This document shows positions 23,689 through 34,172 of a stretch of DNA of 64,000 nucleotides, piece by piece. Position 1 is the stretch's first letter. The number at the start of each line of letters is the position of its first letter. The notes beneath the pieces were generated by a model. It was given only the letters and a program-made list of their open reading frames with translations, had not been told where the DNA came from and searched no databases. Origin of the DNA: Bromus sterilis (taxonomy: Eukaryota > Streptophyta > Magnoliopsida > Poales > Poaceae); contig OX465599.1 in assembly GCA_950022295.1 (NCBI GenBank), forward strand, positions 288,631,501 through 288,695,500, written 5' to 3'. The translations under genes and the position numbers were made by a program.

Positions 23689-26600
23689 GCTGGCTAGCAA
23701 AGAGGTGCGGGTGGTCTTGCTTCAGATCTTCTTCACGCTCCCACGTTGCTTCCTCTTCGGTATGGTGATCCCACTGAACCTTGAATAGCCTGATTGTCTT
23801 GGTGCGGGTAACACTTTCTGCAGTCTTCAGAATCTTCACAGGTTTCTCCTCATAAGTCAAGTCACTCTCAAACTGAATTGCCTCAAGTGGCACCGTATCT
23901 CTCAAAGGAATATCTACCATCTCTGCATGACACTTCTTCAGCTGGGATACGTGAAACACATCATGAACTCCTGACAAAGCTTCTGGCAACTCCAACTGAT
24001 AAGCTACCTCTCCTCGGCGCTCCAAGATCTTGTAAGGCCCCACAAAACATGGTGCTAACTTGCCCTTGATTCCAAACCTCTTGATTCCGCGAATTGGTGA
24101 AACTCTGAGATACGCACGGTCTCCAACCTCATAGGTTACATCCTTACGCTTAGCATCTGCATAACTCTTCTGCCTGGACTGTGCTATATTCAGTCTATCG
24201 CGGATCAACTTGACTTTCTCCCCAGCATCTCTGATCAGGTCAGGTCCAAACAACTGACGTTCTCCTACCTCATCCCACATCAACGGACTCCTGCACTTCC
24301 TGCCATACAGTAACTCAAATGGTGCCATCTAAAGACTAGCCTGGTAACTATTGTTGTACGAGAACTCAGCATACGGTAAGTTGTCATCCCAACTCGAACC
24401 ATAATCCAACGCACAAGCCCTCAACATATCCTCCAAGATCTGATTGACTCTCTCGGTCTGCCCATCTGTCTGAGGATGGAACGTTGTACTGAACTCCAGC
24501 CTAGTGCCCAAGGTCTCATGCAACTGACGCCAAAACTTCGATGTAAACTGAGTACCTCTATTAGACACAACCTTGCTTGGAACTCCATGCAAACACACGA
24601 ACCTGGACATATAAATCTTGGCTAGCTTGGCACTATTGTAAGTTGTCTTTACTGGAATGAAGTGAGCAACCTTGGTCAAACGATCCACAATCACCCAAAT
24701 AGAATCATATCCTGACCGAGTCCTAGGAAAACCAGTAATAAAGTCCATACCTATCTGATCCCACTTCCAATCTGGTATAGGCAAAGGCTGCAACAATCCT
24801 ACTGGCTTCTGATGCTCAGCTTTGACTCTCTGGCAAACATCACACAATGCAATATACTGAGCTATCTCTCGCTTCAGGCTAGGCCACCAAAATCTCTCCC
24901 TCAAATCCAAATACATCTTGGTATTCCCGGGATGAATAGAATAAGGTGAATCATGTGCCTCCTGAAAAATCAATTTCCTGATCTCTGCATCTTGCGGTAC
25001 ACAAATACGCTTCTCAAACCAAATGGCTCCATGCTCATCCTCACGGAAACCCTCTGCTTTCCCTTTGGTCATATTCACCTTTATCTCCTCAATTTTTGCA
25101 TCACCCTTCTGATCTTCTCTGATTCTTTCCAACAGATTTGGCTTCACTTCCAATGCTGCCACATATCCCTTAGGAACTATCTCCAACCTGAGATTCTTGA
25201 ACTGCTCACATAACTCACGTGGCGTATCTTCAACATTAGCAACATTGATATGACTCTTACGGCTCAATGCATCAGCAACCACATTCGCTTTACTAGGATG
25301 ATACTGCACATTCAAATCATAATCCTTAATAAGCTCCAGCCATCTACTCTGCCTGAGATTCAACTCCTTCTGAGTATAGATATACTTCAAACTCTTATGA
25401 TCAGTAAAAACATCACAATGATTCCCAACAAGATATTGCCTCCTTGTTTTCAATGCATGAACAACTGCAGCTAACTCCAAATCATGTGTAGGATAGTTCT
25501 TCTCATGGTTCTTAAGCTGACGTGAAGCATAAGCAACAACTCTACCCCCTTGCATCAAAACACAACCAAGTCCTCGACGAGATGCATCACAATATACCTG
25601 GAAATCCTTATGTATATCAGGCAAACATAAAACAGGTGCAGTTACTAACCGTTTCTTCAACTCCTGAAAGCTGGTTTCACATGCCTCACTCCAAACAAAC
25701 TTATTCTCTTTCTTCAACAGCTCAGTCATTGGTTTTGCAAGCTTGGAGAAATTCTCAATGAACCTCCTATAATATCCTGCAAGACCCAAGAAACTGCGAA
25801 TGTCTCCAACTGTCGTGGGTGTCTCCCATTCTGTAACTGTTGAAACCTTGGATGGGTCCACAGCTACTCCTTCTCCTGACACAACGTGTCCAAGGAATCC
25901 TACATCCTTCAACCAAAACTCACACTTGCTGAACTTGGCATACAATTTGTGCTCCCTGAGCTTCTCCAATACTAAACGCAAATGTGCCTCATGCTCTTGC
26001 TCATTCTTGGAATACACCAATATATCATCAATGAACACCACAACGAATTTATCCAAGAACTCCATAAACACCTTGTTCATCATATTCATGAAGTATGCAG
26101 GAGCATTAGTCAATCCAAATGACATAACAGTATACTCATACAACCCATACCTTGTAGTAAAAGCAGTCTTCGGAATATCCTTCTCCCGAATCTTCACTTG
26201 ATGATAACCAGAACGAAGATCAATCTTAGAGAATACACAAGCTCCCTCCAACTGGTCAAATAGATCATTAATCACAGGTAAAGGATACTTGTTCTTGATA
26301 GTGACATCATTCAGAGAACGGTAATCAACACACACCCTCTGGGTTCCATCCTTCTTCTCAACAAACAACACTGGAGATCCCCAAGGTGACGAGCTTGGGC
26401 GAATGAATCCCTTTGCCTGCAACTCTCTGATCTGTTCCTTCAACTCTGCAAGTTCATTAGCGGGCATCCTATACGGTCTCTTAAAAATAGGCCCAGTGCC
26501 TGGTATTAAATCAACAAGAAACTCAATCTCCCTATCCGGTGGCATACCTGGAAACTCATCTGGAAACACATCCGGATAATCCCTCACAACACGCACATCA

Positions 26601-28155
26601 TCCAGGCTACCCCCCTTAAGAGAATTCACCTAAGCGTGTTGATGCTTATACTTGGACACATATCTGATCTTCTGCCCACTCGGTGTACGGAGAGTGATAG
26701 ACCGACTGGCACAATCAATAACACCTTGGTACTTGGCTAACCAATCCATGCCCAATATAACATCCAAACCTTGTGACTTCAAGACAAGCAAATCTGTAGG
26801 AAAAACATGCTTCCCTATGGCTAGGCTCAACTGATAGCATCCCGAACTAGCTGACATCTACGCTCCCGGTGAACTGATGAGCAAAGATGACTTAAGAACT
26901 ACGGTAGGTAACTCATGCTTATCCACAAATACCCTCGATATGAAAGAATGTGATGCACCAGAATCAAAAAGAACAAGTGCGGGTACTGAATTGATAAAGA
27001 ACTTACCAATCACAGCATCAGGCTCATCATAGATCTCCTCCACGTTGACATGGTTCACATGCCCCTTGTTGAAAGGATTGGGCTTGACGACTCCATTCCC
27101 ATTGGACTCTGGGCAGTCTGTGGCATAGTGTCCCATGTTCTTGCACTTGAAACATTGGATGTGACTAAGTCCTTTGGTGCCTGGCCATTCTGACGGTTGT
27201 TTCCATTTCCTCCATTGCTTCTCCCATTCCCATTGTTCCCTCCATTTCCATTGCCATTGTCATTGCCATTCTTGTTACCATTGTGGTGGTTGTGGCCATT
27301 ATGGTTGTGACCATTACCACCATGATGGTTATGTACTCCACGGTGAACATGGCCATTTCCTCCATTGTGGTTATGTCCATGGTTATGTCCTCCATTGCCA
27401 GCATAAGAATTGTGTGGCTTCTGATGCGGTCCAGAGTTATACTTGCCACCATTGTTGTTGTTGTACTTCCTCTTGCGGTTCTCAATGGCCTGCTGCTTGC
27501 CTTCCAACACAATAGCTTTGTCTATGAGCCCCTGGCAGTTAGCAAAAGTAGCCACTGTCAACTGGACTCCCAACTCATCATTCAGCCCCTCCAAGAACTT
27601 CTCCTGCCTTGATGCACCATTTCTGACATCATCTGGAGCATATCTGGCAAGCTTGTTGAACACATCAACATACTCGGCCACTGAACGGCCTCCCTGACGC
27701 AAACTGCAAAACTCCTTCTTATTCAAGCTCATGGCGCCTGCTGAAACATGAGCGGCGCGAAAAGCAGACTGGAACTGCGCCCAAGTGATGGTGTCGATGG
27801 GGTAAGTCACCAAGTAGTTGTCCCACCATGCTGCGGCAGGACCCTCCAGCAAATGTGAGGCAAACCTCACTCTCTCTGCCTCAGTGCAGCCAACTGTCTC
27901 CATGTTCCGGCCCACTGAACGAAGCCAGTCATCCGCCACTATGGGCTCAGGAGTGCTAGAGAACCTCTGAGGATTCAACCTCAGGAACCTCGCCAGCGTG
28001 TCCACAGGTGGTGGTGGTGGTGCATTGTTGTTGTTGCCCATGTTCTGAGTGAGCAACTGGATCAACTGAGCTTGTCCTTGAAGTAACTGCTGCATATAAG
28101 CTGGCACTCCATTGTTGTTGTTCTCATTCCCCGTGGGATCACGTCTCGGCGGCAT
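23660..28155 (-). pseudogene. Element E gag-pol polyprotein (three stops, one frameshift)
   Basis: Starts at ATG 28155 (MPPRRDPTG). Gag core with DDWLRS and AAWWDNYL, then a long His/Asn/Gly tract (about 27190-27470). The CCHC knuckle CFKCKNMGHYATDC follows at about 27160-27120, but in a different frame from gag. Protease LFDSGASHSFIS is near 26965. An in-frame TAG at 26858-26860 and another at 26630-26632 precede RT (VFIDDILVYSK near 26030), RNase H (YCDASRRGLGCVL) and integrase (CDVC, then WDQIGMDFITG, and HPQTDGQTERVNQ). A TAG at 24329-24331 replaces the codon before MAPFELLYG. The C-terminal VQWDHHTEEEATWEREEDL is chromodomain-like. All segments after the knuckle share one frame, so few mutations silenced it. 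Confidence 0.88.
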
Positions 28156-28569
28156 CTGTTGGGTAAGAATAGGTAAGTTGTAGATAGAAAGTAGCTAGGG
28201 AAATATATTCCTACCCCATATGCTTATGATGATCATGGCAAGCATTATATATACAATACATATATCACCAATCAACTTCACCAAACAATATCACCATAGC
28301 ATCAAACATATAACAATCATCAACCAATGCACTCATACGGAAAACCATCACATACCACACCATATAGTTTTAAAATATATTGTATAACTGATATAAGATC
28401 CTCAAAACAACAACGAATAATATAAGATCCTCAACAACCACGAATAACATAAGAGTGTATCAAGCAACCTAGTATTGCCACACCGAATAAGTCGACATGG
28501 TCAAATACGCTAACACGATAACGATAGCAAACTAATTTTCGGTGAAGTAATTCCGAATGTTGTCTTTAT
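28156..28569 (-). other. Element E spacer between accessory ORF and gag (part right of gag)
   Basis: Non-coding. On the minus strand it ends CTATTCTTACCCAACAG directly before the gag ATG, a good splice-acceptor shape. It is continuous with 42720-42757 once F is removed, giving about 450 bp between the accessory ORF and gag. Confidence 0.6.
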
Positions 28570-28574
28570 TAAAC

Positions 28575-31500
28575 TGGCAGAACCCTCTGTTAAGTATTGT
28601 GCTAGGGTCTTTTTCACTTTGCTTTTTCAAAAGAAATCAAAGGAAATTCATTTTCAAAATCAAAATGGGAGAAGAAACCCCCCCCCAGATGAATTAATTC
28701 AAAAGGCCAGATAAAAATCTTCTCCAAAAATTCATGTTAGATTTTTGAAAAGTCTTATAAATGAGTGTGATCACATATCAAGTGATGTGGGACCCATCCC
28801 ATGCTCATAGATTTTTCAAATATTCAAACAGTGCCTTGGAATTAATCAAATAACCCTATTTGATTTAAGATTCAAATTATTTGAATTTTAAAAATGTTGA
28901 AACTTTATAAGTGGCTAGTCTATATTATTATGAGGCCACATAAAAAATTTCAGCATTTAATAAAATGCCTAGCTAATTATTTTAGCACAGCAAAACAAAT
29001 AGCAGAAAAGAAAACAGAAGAGAAAAGGGAAAAGGAACTTACCTGGAAGCAGCCGAACTAACTCCCCGCAGCCCACTTGGCCGGCCCAGCCCAGCCTCCC
29101 CCTTGTCGTCTTCTACCCCGCGCGCCCAAGCAGCTCGCTGGAGCGGCCGAGCGCGGCGACGACGACACCTCGACGTCTTCAAGCTTCCAGGCCGCCCCAT
29201 GCCCTCTTCTCGCGTCTGGACGCACCCTAGCACCGCCGCAGTTATTTCCCCTCCCTCCAGGAACACCTCCCCTTCCTCTCTCGTCCGATTCGTCGCCGCC
29301 CGAGAAGCACGCCGGAGCACCGTTGAGCCCCCGCGTGGCCATTGACGCCGAGAAGCCCCAAGACCGTGTCCAAGTTCTTCGCCGCCGTCGTCTTCGTCGA
29401 GCAGTGCAAGTAATCGAGCCCGGAGCCCGCGTAGACGCCAGATTCTTCCTCGAGTTCTCGCCGGCCGCAGAGAAGGTCTTCGTCGATTACGTCGCAGTTG
29501 AGCCACCCCAGCCTTCGCCACCACCTCTACTGAGTTCCTGGTGAGCTCACGGCCGGAACCCCTCGCTTTTCCCCCTTCGATTACTCCCTCTAGCCTTGAT
29601 CGCCATGAGAGCCGAAGCTCCTCGCCGCCGGGATCCATGGCGACGTCCACCCGCTAAGAAATCGAACCCGCCATGATGTCCAACGTGTTCCCCGTGCTCC
29701 TCCTCGTCGAACCAGCCTAGCCCCGCCTCAAGTCGTGCCCTGGAACGGAATCCCGATCACGGCCGTAGCTAGGTCGCCGCAAAGCTTGACGCCGGCGAGC
29801 GTACGGTGCACCCCAGCGCTTGGTTTCGGTCCCATTCGACGCGCGCGAGTGAGGGCTTCAAGTTGATGGTCTTCGCGCTCCAAATGATGGCCGGATTCGC
29901 CCTCCCCGTGCAGCGCCGCCGCGGTCCAGCCGCCGGCGTGTCAGCCAAACCTTCCACGTTAATCACCTCGCTAATGACCCCCTGGGTCACTGACCAGTGG
30001 GCCCAGTTGCTTAATTAAGCCACTGGATTAATTTTACCCCACGGTTAATTGAACCCAGCCACTGACAGGTGGGACCCTCTTGTCAGCCCCCCCTGACGTC
30101 AGCACTGACGCAGTAAATCAATTTAAATGAATTTCCAGAGATTATTTGATTAAAAGAATTCCAGAAATTCCAGAAAATACCCCAAACTTTGGAAATTCAT
30201 AGAAAATTCATATTAACTCCAAATTGGACAAATAATATATGAAAAATGATCAGGAGAAAATTATCTTTACATATATGCAACTTTCAACTATGTTTGAGTT
30301 GAATTTAAATTGGGACCAGTAGCATATGTCATTTGGTTTATTTGAATTTAATTCAAATTCAAATCAAATGATCTTGCAACTTGGACCATGGACTTATGTT
30401 ATAATTCAACCACACATCAGAGGCATATCTTATACATTTGAAGATGATTCAAAATGATCAAACAATGTCACATGCAACTTGGTTAATTTGAATTCAAATG
30501 TGGAGTTTGAATTTGCAATTCAAATTGCAATATACTCCATTTAAATGGAATTGCTTCACACATCAAAGCATGTACATCAAGATTCAAACTTCCATCATGT
30601 GATTGTGTATTGTATTTACTTTGCTACTTGGCTTGTTGTTTGTCGAGTAGAGTTGGAACCGGAGCAGGAGGCTGCCCCCTTCGCTGAAGACCCCGAACCC
30701 GAACCTCGTCAGCAAGGCAAGCAAACCCCCATTGATCATGTCGATAAAATCCCACTTCCCTCTCATGTCTCGCTTATGCATTGTTTAGGATGATCACCAT
30801 GATTCGTTTCTACCGCATAGATGAACCCATTCCTTTGCATGACCTATCATTTTGTCACAGTACTAAGCAAACCACAATCCTAGCAAATGTAGGAGTTGTT
30901 TGATATCATGTGGCCCCTGCAATGTTACTGCTTATTGCATGCTTAGTATGATAACATGTTGTTACTGTGATGTGAGTCGGGATGAGAATGATCATGTTGA
31001 GGATGGTATAAAAGTGTTGGTGAATCGACCCTAATACAAGGTGAATGATGAGAGGCTGTGTACGAGTACACGGTGGGTTGTCTCGTTGAACACCGCCCTA
31101 GTACGAGTTCTTGTGTGGTGATCCAAGATGAAGAGTACAACCACACATTGGGCTCACTGACCCCTCTCAACTTACTAACTCATCCCTTTCGATGTCCAGA
31201 TGTCGCAATAGTTCGGAGTTCTGGTAGGTTTGTGGCCTGGCTGCTAAGTGAGAGAACGGCTCATCCAAGACCGGCTTATGCACCACGCACACATCACTTG
31301 GGTCCACTTCGGTAAACCGGCCGGGTTCACGATTGTGGTAACCAACCCAAGTAGGCGGCTTTCTCGGACTAGATCGGCTATGAGGTAAAAGTTGTGGTGA
31401 GCATCCTCGCCGACACTTCTTGAACGGTGTCGAGTACAAAGGCGGTAAATGATGATCATGTGTGTGTAGAGGTACACCCCTGCAGGGTTAACAAAACTAT

Positions 31501-32641
31501 TCGAATAGCCGCGTCCGCGGTTATGGACTGCTTGGAAAGCTTAGCTTGATTATTAGACAACTTTAACTGGATACTTCTAAAAACACACCAAGATAAGTGT
31601 GAGTGCTATGGCGTGCTTTCTCGTGTGGAAGTCGAGGAAGGCACCATAGTGGTGTAATTGGTTGGAGAATGTAGTGGACTCGTGTACGCTTCTTATCTCA
31701 AAGTCTGGTACTCGTAGTTCAGGATTAGCCAAGTCAAAGCTGGCATTTCTGCAAGTGAACCCCACCTCCCTTTACCTTGATACATGTGCATGAGTAGTAT
31801 AGCTCCTATGTAAGTCTTGCTGAGTACGACTTTGTACTCACGTTTTCTTAATCTATGTTTTAGATTATACCACCGACCCCGAAGGTGGCTTCTTCATCGA
31901 GCTGGACGACTGAAGATCAAGCTAGTCTAGTCCCAGTCAGACGACTGGTTCCCTCGTGGAGGGCTTGTGTTTAAATAAGGCTTCTTAAGCCATTTGTTAA
32001 ACTTGTCTGTACTCAGACATAATTTGCTTCCGTTTGTGTTGTAATGTTGGATCACATGTTTGTGATCTCTGTTTGCACTCTATAAGAGTTATCAATAAAA
32101 ATGTATACTTTGTAGAGAATTGCAATGATACCTACTGTTCATACAAGGCATGTGTGATGCGTGTATGTTTATAACATGCATCTCTTTGTATGGGTTTTCG
32201 AGACCTTAGTTGTGTTCTGGCTGGCGGTCTTTCATACACCAAGTGGCCCTTAGATGTGCGCAGCTTGGGGAATCGCGATGCGATTGCTCGAGACTCCGTC
32301 TCGTGTACACTTTGTGGCATGATCGAGCCCGCCCTAGACCCCGACTAAGTGATCGGGCTGGAGTAAGTCTATGTTAGAGTTATGAGATAGTCGTTAGTAT
32401 GGTTGAGGCGACTTGTCTTTGAATATGGGAGTTCACCACCCATATCATTAGACTTGTGTGCGGACGATGAGGACCCATCTCAGTTGATCATCCGGCCTGG
32501 ATGAGATGCCCCTCACGTACGATGCTTTCCGAGAACGTTCCGTGCTTGGCCTTGTCTGCTTAGACAAGTGGGTACGGTTCTCGGCTCTCCATATGACTAT
32601 GTCTTAGCTGTACTTGCATACGCTAACCCCGGGTCCCGACA
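28575..32641 (+). repeat. Element F 5' LTR
   Basis: 4067 bp, ending CCCCGGGTCCCGACA. It has an AT-rich left part, a GC-rich block (about 29040-29960), a second AT-rich stretch, then a gene-like right part with the module shared with D and E (31473-31530) and the GAGTACGACTTTGTACTC palindrome-like motif near 31822. Long frames in the GC-rich block, on either strand, are conserved in both LTR copies only because the LTRs are duplicates; I do not call them genes. Confidence 0.93.
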
Positions 32642-32645
32642 GACT

Positions 32646-32657
32646 TGGTATCAGAGC
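32646..32657 (+). other. Element F primer binding site
   Basis: TGGTATCAGAGC, complementary to the 3' end of initiator tRNA-Met, 4 bp after the LTR. Confidence 0.92.
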
Positions 32658-32935
32658 AGGACTGACTGTAGGATTATCAGCCTTGGCCGAAGTCGAGTCT
32701 AGCTTGCTATAGTTATATAGTTACTCTGGGTATATAAGGGAATAACATAAGGCTTCTTTTTCTCCTTACCCTCATCGATCTGAGTTCTGAGTCACCCTCA
32801 TCTTATTCTACGGGAAGATAGGCCTAGGCTCACCTCTGTCTGATTAGAACATCTCGTTGTTTGCTTCCTTGTAGCCGTAGGAAAGTTGTGTCCGGTTTTC
32901 CTAGCATTTTTGTAATGCTGATTTCTTACATCGTA

Positions 32936-33062
32936 TGTAAGTGTTGTTTCCATGTTGTAAGAAATTGTCTTTTTCTTGCAATTACAGCCGTTATGCTGTC
33001 CGAGTCATTCCAGGTTTATCTCATAATCTGATGCATTTGCAAACTCCTTCTTTCTGTTTCAG
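32936..33062 (+). promoter_or_regulatory. Candidate leader intron before the accessory ORF of F
   Basis: GTAAGT at 32937 is a consensus donor. CTTCTTTCTGTTTCAG ends at 33062, directly before the accessory ORF's ATG, as a strong acceptor. A second acceptor-like sequence, TTTGGTTTTCACCTTCAG, ends at 34171, one base before the gag ATG codon. Sequence shape only; splicing is inferred. Confidence 0.4.
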
Positions 33063-33842
33063 ATGGCAGATCTTCCCCCTCGGCAGGTTGTTCGTTTGAC
33101 CAGATGCCTCGGTGTGCGTGGCCATCCCGCCACGTTGATCGAGATGATGTCCTATGTGGGATATCGATGGTACCCTGAGTACACCGTTGAGGAGAAGTTC
33201 CACGACTTCAACCAGACGCAGTTCCACTGCATTGTCCGGATCTATCCGCACCACATTGGAGTCACCCAGCCTATCCACTTTGGACATGGCATTGGCATTA
33301 CAGAGAACATGGCTGTGCAGGATGCTGCATACTCATGTATGACACTGCTGAGAGAGGAGCACACTTTGCTGAGAGAGACTTCTTTCCGCTATATCCCTGC
33401 TGCACTTCCAGGAGAAGAGGGATATTACACCGGACTCTACTCAGATCACTCTGCAGAGGATCCCGCACTTCAGATGACTGCTAGGTTTGCTAGTGACAGA
33501 GATCGTGATGCACGCGCTCTCCGTTTCGAGCTCCACGCCACCCGTGTTCGTCTGTATCGAGCACTGACACTTTTGGCCCCCTTTGTGAGCGTGGGATCAG
33601 TTGAGCATGATGCTATCTACCCAGTGAGGACTCAGATGCCTTCTCGAGTTGCTTGGCCCGAGATTGGAGGCATTTTTCCACCCCGTGGTCCTTTGCTTCC
33701 ACCCTACGCTGGACCTAGGCCCCATCCTTGCCCAAATGGATATCAGGGTCCACAAGCCTCCGTGTTTTCCGATGGTCACCTCCAGCTACCGGGATACGCG
33801 GGTAACTTTTATGAGGACTACTATGGAGATGGAGATGAGTGA
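33063..33842 (+). CDS. Accessory ORF of element F, dsRNA-binding-domain-like (259 aa)
   Basis: Opens at ATG 33063 directly after a splice-acceptor-like CAG, in the leader between the primer site and gag. Residues about 20-100 follow the double-stranded-RNA-binding-domain pattern: a first helix (TLIEMMSYVGYRW), then PEYTV, a beta strand with FHCIVRI, a G-x-G-x-T turn (HGIGIT), and a last helix with AVQDAAYSCMTLL. The Lys-Lys-x-Ala-Lys motif that normally contacts RNA at the start of the last helix is not there (ENMAVQ), so RNA binding would need other residues. Residues 110-200 are mixed helical; the C-terminal 60 are Pro/Gly/Tyr-rich with an acidic end (YYGDGDE). The product probably acts in the element's cycle or against host dsRNA responses, but this is inference. 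Confidence 0.7.
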   Translation: MADLPPRQVVRLTRCLGVRGHPATLIEMMSYVGYRWYPEYTVEEKFHDFNQTQFHCIVRIYPHHIGVTQPIHFGHGIGITENMAVQDAAYSCMTLLREEHTLLRETSFRYIPAALPGEEGYYTGLYSDHSAEDPALQMTARFASDRDRDARALRFELHATRVRLYRALTLLAPFVSVGSVEHDAIYPVRTQMPSRVAWPEIGGIFPPRGPLLPPYAGPRPHPCPNGYQGPQASVFSDGHLQLPGYAGNFYEDYYGDGDE

Positions 33843-34172
33843 GACCGCCTGTGGTCTTACTTAGTGATGATGTAGTAGTAACTTAGTATATTGTAAGCAA
33901 GGTGTCTAAGTTCCAGAGGCTTAGATAAATAATGTATAGGAAGTCAGAGTGCCTCTGAAGGATGTATCATCTTCATCACGTTTGTATTAGCTTAGTGCTT
34001 GTACTAAAACGATGTATGGTTTGTATGACAGCTTGTGAATATATGGCTTGTATGCTTTATCACCATGTTGTCTAGATGATTACTTCCTTTGCTCTGTAAT
34101 CCTTCCAGTACTTCAATACCTTGATTAGATTCTTCAAATCAACTCTGTTTGACTTTGGTTTTCACCTTCAGG

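Noticed and set aside
27174..27515. Cys/His-rich, metallothionein-like plus-strand frame
   Set aside because: It is the antisense shadow of the His/Asn/Gly tract of E gag.
29039..29650. Long Arg/Gly-rich frames in the GC-rich LTR block of F (repeated at 39097-39582), and similar ones in the D LTRs (20176-20802, 57627-58299) and E LTRs (22776-23126, 45252-45719)
   Set aside because: Frames are open on several strands and phases at once, as GC-rich DNA gives. No domain, and conservation between copies is just LTR duplication.
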